A stretch of DNA of 64,000 nt from Erythroxylum novogranatense. Its lineage: Eukaryota > Streptophyta > Magnoliopsida > Malpighiales > Erythroxylaceae. Shown piece by piece: positions 58,573 to 64,000 of the stretch (positions within the stretch are counted from its first letter, which is position 1; each line of letters opens with the position of its first letter). The stretch spans positions 64,362,523 to 64,426,522 of the forward strand of contig CM057228.1 of the NCBI GenBank assembly GCA_029891385.1, given 5' to 3'. The position numbers and the translations under genes are program-made. A model generated the notes under the pieces. That model had not been told where the DNA came from and searched no databases. It saw only the letters and a list, made by a program, of their open reading frames with translations.

Positions 58573-59390
58573 ATGGCTACTCCATCCACAAACCTTTCTA
58601 TGCGATCTATCTTAGAGAAAGAAAATCTTAATGGAACAAATTTCCTAGATTGGTATAGGAACTTGAGAATTGTTCTCAAGCAAGAAAGAATGCTTTATGT
58701 ATTAGAAGAGCCCATCCCTGAGGAACCACCAGCAAATGCACCTAAGGCTCAAAAGGATGCTTACACAAAGCATATCAATGACTCTACGGATGTGTCATGC
58801 CTTATGTTAGGCACCATGATCTCTGACCTTCAGAAGGATTTAGAGGAAATGGAGGCCTATGACATGCTTGCTCAACTGAAAGCTATGTTTAAAGAGCAAG
58901 CACGCCAAGAGAGGTTTAGAACCACTAAGGCATTGAATTCATGCAAGATGACTCCTGGCACACCCGTGAGTGCTCATGTTCTCAAGATGAAGAGTTACAT
59001 TCATCATCTTGAGAAATTAGGTGCACCTGTTAGTCAAGAATTGGCAACTGATCTTATTCTAGCATCTTTGACTGATGAATATGATCAGTTCATTCTTAAC
59101 TACAATATGCATAATATGGAGAAGTCCATTGATGAATTGCATGGGATGCTGAAAACTGCTGAAGAGAACTTAAAGGGAAAGGTTAAGACCACCAATGAAG
59201 TTCTTGTGGTTCAAAAGGGAAAAGCTTTCAAGAAGAAGGGCACAACAAAGGACAAAGGTAAAGTACCCAAGTCCAAGTCCAAGCCCAAGCCCAAGCTAAG
59301 ACTAAGGCACCCAAGGAGGGAGTTTGCTTCCACTGCAATGAACCTGGTCATTGGAAAAGGAGCTGCAAACTCTATTTGGAAGAGCTGAAA
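58573..59390 (+). pseudogene. Element G gag (one frameshift)
   Basis: ATG at 58573 opens MATPSTNLSMRSILEKENLN. The UBN2-type capsid domain includes GTNFLDWYRNLRIVLKQERM, MFKEQARQERFRTTKALNSC, HVLKMKSYIHHLEKLGAPV and ILASLTDEYDQFILNYNM. A Lys/Pro-rich basic stretch ends in a one-base loss at about 59295 (AAGGCT reduced to AAGCT). After it the zinc knuckle CFHCNEPGHWKRSC (59325-59366, CX2CX4HX4C) continues in the next frame. The capsid frame otherwise runs 271 codons to 59388. Without the shift it would be a normal-length Gag. Confidence 0.9.
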
Positions 59391-59900
59391 GAGAAGAAGA
59401 ATAGTGCGACTAGTTCTTCAGGTATGTTTGTTATAGAAATCAATTTTACTCCTTCTGCATCTTGGGTATTAGATACCGGAGCTGCAACTCACATTTGTAC
59501 TAATGTGCAGAGTCTAAGAAGGACTAGAAGATTGATGTCTGGTGAGATCAACCTACGCGTGGAAAATGGAGCAAGAGTTGCTGCTTTATCCGTGGGGACT
59601 TATGATCTTATTTTGCCTACTGGGCTCATTTTGGAACTCAAGAATTGTTATTATGTACCTACTATGAGTAGGAACATTATTTCTTTTGCTTGTTTAGAGA
59701 ATGATGGATTTAAAGTTTCTATTGAGAATAGAAGTATTTACATTTATAAGAATGACATTTTATATGGCATTGTGCGTCAATTAAATGGCATTTATACTCT
59801 AGACATCGAGTTTGTTACAAATGAGCCCATCTATAACATAAATACCAAGAAGTTTAAATCTAACGATTTGAACCCAACCTATCTCTCGCATTGTCGCTAG
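59376..59900 (+). pseudogene. Element G protease
   Basis: Aspartic protease with ASWVLDTGAATHICTN (DTG at 59472-59480), followed by the copia pattern of VENGARVAALSVGTYDL, LELKNCYYVPTMSRNIIS and LENDGFKVSIENRSIYIYKN. It is in frame with the zinc knuckle. The frame is lost at about 59885-59897, where two deletions (one at an expected CTGG) precede the integrase zinc-binding region. Catalytic residues look intact. Confidence 0.85.
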
Positions 59901-60940
59901 GCCATGTAAATGAAAAACGCATTTCAAAACTTCATCAAGATGGATTCATTGATTCTTTTGAATCTTTTGAGACATGTGATTCTTGTTTACTGGGTAAGAT
60001 GACAAAGGCCCCCTTCACAGGTAAAGGGGAAAGGGCCAATGGGCTATTGGGCCTTATACATACCGATGTATGTGGTCCTTTTAGCATTTCAGCGAGAGGA
60101 GGTTATTTGTATTTCATTACTTTTTCAGATGACTTCAGTAGATATGGATATGTCTATTTAATGAAGCAAAAATCTGAATCTTTTGAAAAGTTCAAAGAGT
60201 ATAAGAATGAAGTACAAAATCATCTTGGCAAAACAATTAAAATCCTTCGATCTGATCGAGGAGGTGAATACTTAAGCCAAGAGTTTGATGATTATGGAAT
60301 TGTTTCACAATTGACTCCTCCAGGAACTCCCCAATGGAATGGTGTTTCTGAAAGGACAAATTGAACTCTATTAGATATGGTTCGATCAATGATGAGTCAA
60401 ACTGATCTTCCAAAATATTTATGGGGCTATGCTTTAGAAACAACAGCATTCATATTGAACCGTATTCCTTCAAAAGCTGTAGAAAAGACACCTTATGAGA
60501 TATGGACTGGGAAGCGTCCCAATTTATATTTTCTAAAGATTTGGGGTTGTGAAGCTTATGTGAAGCGTCCAATTGCCGACAAGTTGGCACCCAAATCTGA
60601 AAAATGTTATTTTATGGGATATCCTAAGGAAACTAATGGATATTACTTTTACATCCCAGCAAAGAACAAAGTGTTTGTTGCTCGAAATGGTTTTTTCTTA
60701 GAGAAGGAATTTGTTTCCAAAGGAAACAGTGGGAGTAAAGTACAACTTGAAGAAATTCAAGTTTCACAAAATGACATTGAGCCTGAAAAGGATATTGAAG
60801 CGAGCTCACAAGCTGTTGATGAGCAGCCTTCAACAACACAAGGCTTACGTAGATCTGATAGGATTCATCATGAGCCCGAGAGATATGGATTTCTCATTAC
60901 TGATGATGATAATGTGATGCTCATCGATCATAATGAGCCC
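59880..60940 (+). pseudogene. Element G integrase (one stop)
   Basis: HHCC zinc site (HCR-LGHVNEKRISKLHQDG ... CDSCLLGKMTKAPF). Catalytic triad: Asp in HTDVCGPF (60065-60067), Asp in SDRGGEYLS (60254-60256) and Glu in NGVSERTN (60350-60352). A TGA at 60362 replaces the Arg codon after SERTN. The core then continues in frame with MVRSMMSQTDLPKYLWGYAL, KTPYEIWTGKRPNLYFLKIWGC and GYPKETNGYYFY. The GLRRSDRIHHEPERYGF segment marks the linker to RT. It would insert copia cDNA if readable. Confidence 0.9.
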
Positions 60941-62034
60941 ACAACCTATCAAGAAGCTATGGAAAGTCCAGAAGTTGCTAAATGGTTAGAGGCCATGAAA
61001 GCAGAGATGCAATCCATGTATGACAATCAAGTTTGGACTTTGATTGATCCGTCTGATGGCTTGAAAACCATTAGATGTAAGTGGGTTTTCAAAAAGAAAC
61101 TCGACATAGATGGAAATGTGCACACTTATAAAGGAAGACTTGTTGCTAAAGGTTATCGATAAGTTCATGGAATTGATTATGATGAGACATTTTCTCAAGT
61201 GGTCATGATCAAATCCATTAGAATTCTTATTGCCATAGCTGCATACTATGATTATGAGATATGGAAAATGGAATTCAAAACGACTTTCCTTAATGGAAAC
61301 TTACTTGAGGATGTATATATGATACAGCCTGAGGGTTTTGTCCATCCTAAGAATTCGAGAAAGGTGTGCAAGCTTCAAAGATCCATTTATGGATTGAAGA
61401 AAGCATTAAGAAGCTGGAATCTTCGTTTTGATGAAGTCGTCAAAGAGTTTGGATTCATCAAGAGTGAAGATGAACCTTGTGTCTACAAAAAGGTTAGTGG
61501 GAGTGCTGTTGTCTTTTTAGCTTTATATGTTGATAACATACTACTCATTGGAAACGATATTCCAACCTTACAGAGTGTCAAGATTTGGTTAAGGAAACGT
61601 TTCTCAATGAAATACTTAGGTGAGGCTGCCTATGTTTTAGGCATTAAGATCTATAGAGATAGATCAAGAAAGCTTATAGGCCTAAGTCAGAGTACATACA
61701 TAAATAAGATACTGAAAAGGTTCAGTATGAAAGATTCCAAGAGAGGATTCTTGCCTATGTCACATGGAATCAAGCTCTCTAAGAAGGATTGTCCTACTTC
61801 AGGTAAAGAGCTTGAGCGCATGAGTAAGATTCCATATGCATTTGCAATTGGATCTATCATGTATGCCATGTTATGTACTCGACCAGATGTCTCATATTCT
61901 TTGAGCATAACAAGTAGATACCAATCTAATTATGGTGAGAGTCACTGGATAGCAGTTAAGAATATCCTTAAGTACTTGAGAAGAACTAAGGATATGTTCC
62001 TAGTCTATGAAGGACTCAAGGAGAGCTCGTTGTA
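60941..62034 (+). pseudogene. Element G reverse transcriptase (catalytic site altered)
   Basis: Copia RT from TYQEAMESPEVAKWLEAMKA through WVFKKKLDIDGNVHTYKGRL, TAA at 61160 (Gln expected before VHGIDYDETFS), then 61199-62035. The first catalytic motif reads MEFKTTFLNG with Glu where Asp is expected (61271-61273). The second reads YVDN with Asn for the last Asp (AAC at 61535-61537). LYVDN and KMEFK together mean loss of polymerase activity even without the stop. SIYGLKKALRSWN and GSIMYAMLCTRPDVSYSLSI are conserved. Confidence 0.9.
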
Positions 62035-62035
62035 A

Positions 62036-62505
62036 ATGGTTACACCGATGCTGGTTTTCATCGACATAGATGATTTTAGATCGCAATCGGTTTTGAGTTC
62101 TGTTTGAATGGAGGTGCAAAGTGAGTGGAAAAGTTCAAAGCAAGACATTGTCGATTCTACAACCTAAGTCGAGTACATTGTCGCTCGGATGCAGCTAAGG
62201 AAGCAGTATGGATCAGGAAGTTCATTACTGAGCTTGGAGTTGTTCCTAGCATTGCAAGTCCTATAGACCTTTATTGTGATAATAATGGGGCTATAACACA
62301 GGCTAAGGAACCAAACTCGCATCATAGATCCAAACACATACTCAGACGTTTCCATCTGATTAGAGAAATCATTGGGAGAGGAGACGTGAAGATTTGCAAA
62401 GTGGGCACAGATGAAAACATTGTTGATCCACTTACTAAGCCTCTTCCACAGCCTAAGCACAAGAGTCATACGAGGTCTATGGGTATTAGATATCTGACCG
62501 ATTAG
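62036..62505 (+). pseudogene. Element G RNase H (several one-base losses)
   Basis: NGYTDAGF begins one frame away from the end of RT. The next 120 bp contain CATCGAC and AATCGG where CAxCAGAC- and TCTGG-like sequences are expected. The open part 62125-62505 has SDAAKEAVWIRKFITELGVV, DLYCDNNGAITQAKEP, HHRSKHILRRFHLIREII and the terminal HTRSMGIRYLTD, and stops with TAG at 62503. This is the normal Pol end, 20 bp before the LTR. Confidence 0.85.
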
Positions 62506-62512
62506 GCCTAGT

Positions 62513-62525
62513 GCAAGTGGGAGAT
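62513..62525 (+). other. Element G polypurine tract
   Basis: AAGTGGGAGAT directly before the 3' LTR start TGTTAG; eight bases after the pol stop. Confidence 0.85.
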
Positions 62526-63949
62526 TGTTAGTAGTGTGCCCTAAGCCAATGGATATTTGTGATTCATGTATTAACATTATGACTTGTTAATAATATATTA
62601 TGAGGTATTCCTTTATATATACATGTATTTCGTTTATGTAATTTGATTTACATTCCATGAATAGTATTAGACTTATGTCATCAAGTATGTGACTTGATAG
62701 TAAAACCATAAGCGTTATAACACTATTCTAGACTGTCCCTAGTCAATCATTATTGGTGGAATAATAATGAATTAAGACTAGTATGTGTTCTGGTTGATGA
62801 TCACGTTTTACTGATCATGGATATGAGATATCAAATCAGAAACATAGATATATGTTAGAGAACATATATTGGACCAACCCACATAAAGAATACTACATGG
62901 TTTCATGTCATTAGTGATTCTTTATATGGTTTGACTTTAGTCCTTTGACCTAAAGTCATCATGGTTCCCTACATGAGGAATTCGGTGTTTTGATATTAGA
63001 CTAAGTTATTTTTAACCGAATAACAAATAGTCTCATGTTGGACATCAAATGAATCATGCGGAGGGATGTGAATGACGTAGATGAGATTTGTTCCTCTCTT
63101 AAGTGAGAGAGATATCATTTGGGCCTCTTGACAAGTGTGACTGAAGAAATGCATGGTCGTGCTCAAATGAATTGATGAAGAGTCATCAATGTCATTTGTT
63201 ATAATCAGTCAACTTGGGGATCAAGAAACTATGATAAATCAAAGGTTGACATGTACCATGCCTTGTGATTAATCTTGATATCGTGTTACAAAAGGACTGA
63301 GCCTATAATCATAGTTACAGGTTAAATCGAATTATTGATCCTCATTTGATTTGGGTAGTCATAATGTCTTGCTAGAGGCCGCTTATGACTTATGGGCTTT
63401 GAAGTATGATCAAGCCCATTGCCAACATCAAATGAGCCTACTGGGTCACACACAAAGAGTGATGTGATCTGGGCTTATTCTCTTGGGCCTAATTATTAGG
63501 TTTTGAATAAATATATGTAGATATATTTATTGGGCTAGATTGAATTAAGTTGTCGGGCTTTTATTATATATGATATAATGGGCCAAAACTTAATGGGGCC
63601 TAAATGGGATTAGGGTTTCTCCATAAATAGAGAAGCTTAGGTCTCATTAGGTTAAGGAAGTGACTCTAGTGTGAAGAAACCCTAGCCGCCATCCGAGAGA
63701 AAAATCGTATGTATGCTCGGAAGAGTTTCAGACGCTAGCACACAACAGTCGCAGCCCAGATCGTGCATACTCGTGTGGATACCAGTAGAGGGCATTCGCA
63801 ATTGCAATGTCTTGGAATCCGAAAAAGAAGCAACCTATTCACGAAAATAAGGTATTTTCGTACATCTTTGGTATTTTCGATTATACATCATGTTGTTGTA
63901 TAGTTTTTCCGCAGTGTATTGTGAATACTCAGACCGTACGGATCCAACA
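62526..63949 (+). repeat. Element G 3' LTR
   Basis: 1,424 bp, ends TGTTAG...GATCCAACA. Its final ~340 bp match 52841-53186 with scattered differences, including CATAAATA for the TATA box and a small gap at CAGGACGTGCTAGC versus CAGACGCTAGC. No coding frame is inside. Confidence 0.9.
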
Positions 63950-64000
63950 TGATGAATTAAATGAACTAAAGGTTAATGATAATACTAATCAAAGGAACTT
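63950..64000. other. Flanking AT-rich sequence, unidentified
   Basis: Last 51 bases after element G. Nothing recognisable. The G target duplication cannot be tested because the 5' LTR start is lost. Confidence 0.6.

Larger units (their letters stand above)
52841..63949 (+). mobile_element. Element G: Ty1/copia, nearly full length with truncated 5' LTR
   Basis: Plus-strand copia element: 5' LTR remnant (52841-53186), PBS, a ~1.4-kb leader split by solo LTR F, gag-PR-IN-RT-RH (58573-62505), PPT and a complete 1,424-bp 3' LTR (62526-63949). Gene order with integrase before RT defines Ty1/copia. Sequence style (MGIRYLTD end, FHCNEPGHWKRSC knuckle) suggests a Tork/Angela-like lineage, not certain. 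Frameshifts, stops and catalytic changes make it dead. Confidence 0.9.

Overview
The window reads as plant (probably eudicot) pericentromeric or other heterochromatic DNA. Essentially all 64 kb is nested, mostly dead LTR retrotransposons of two superfamilies, Ty1/copia and Ty3/gypsy. I see no host gene, rRNA, tRNA gene or CRISPR. The plant assignment rests on lineage hallmarks: initiator-Met-tRNA primer sites (TGGTATCAGAGC), SIRE/Maximus-type copia elements with an extra 3' ORF, and Tekay-like gypsy elements with 4-6 kb LTRs and a C-terminal chromodomain remnant.

Layout. (1) 1-4010: minus-strand SIRE-like copia element (gag and protease part) with two LTR copies fused head to tail, lying inside the 5' LTR of element B. 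(2) 4011-25002: element B, plus strand, a gypsy derivative with a 5.3 kb LTR and only 542 bp between its LTRs. Its 3' LTR is split by element A (8955-21748), a complete minus-strand Tekay-like gypsy element with 4.1 kb LTRs and a GTTTA target duplication. (3) 25003-26039: fragment of a related gypsy LTR. (4) 26040-38672: minus-strand tandem SIRE array, LTR-internal-LTR-truncated internal, sharing the middle LTR. (5) 38673-41327: gypsy gag/protease remnant (D1) joined to an unrelated ORF-like segment and flanked by 116-bp direct repeats. (6) 41328-49473: plus-strand gypsy element D2, with an LTR interrupted by a clean 1,980-bp solo LTR (H, TSD ATATG), followed by gag and protease and then truncated. 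(7) 49474-52840: minus-strand gypsy LTR fragment E. (8) 52841-63949: plus-strand copia element G with a truncated 5' LTR, a leader interrupted by solo gypsy LTR F (53883-57851, TSD AGTCG), full but broken gag-PR-IN-RT-RH, and a 1,424-bp 3' LTR.

None of the elements looks autonomous. Stops in A are nearly all single C-to-T type changes. The SIRE copies and part of G instead carry many one-base deletions at CAG/CTG/CCG sites, either real decay or a long-read consensus artefact at methylated CHG.

The most interesting unexplained structure is inside the gypsy LTRs of A, D2, E and F (B shares part of it). They share: an array of degenerate ~110-190 bp modules; a family-specific CpG-rich cassette at a fixed place; a block ending in a near-consensus 5' splice site (GTGAGTAACC); a cluster of small perfect hairpins; and a downstream TTTTCAG-like acceptor about 650-725 bp later. 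This suggests an intron and RNA-structured leader inside the LTR. The SIRE LTRs carry a variable 18-bp-unit minisatellite just upstream of a TATA box.
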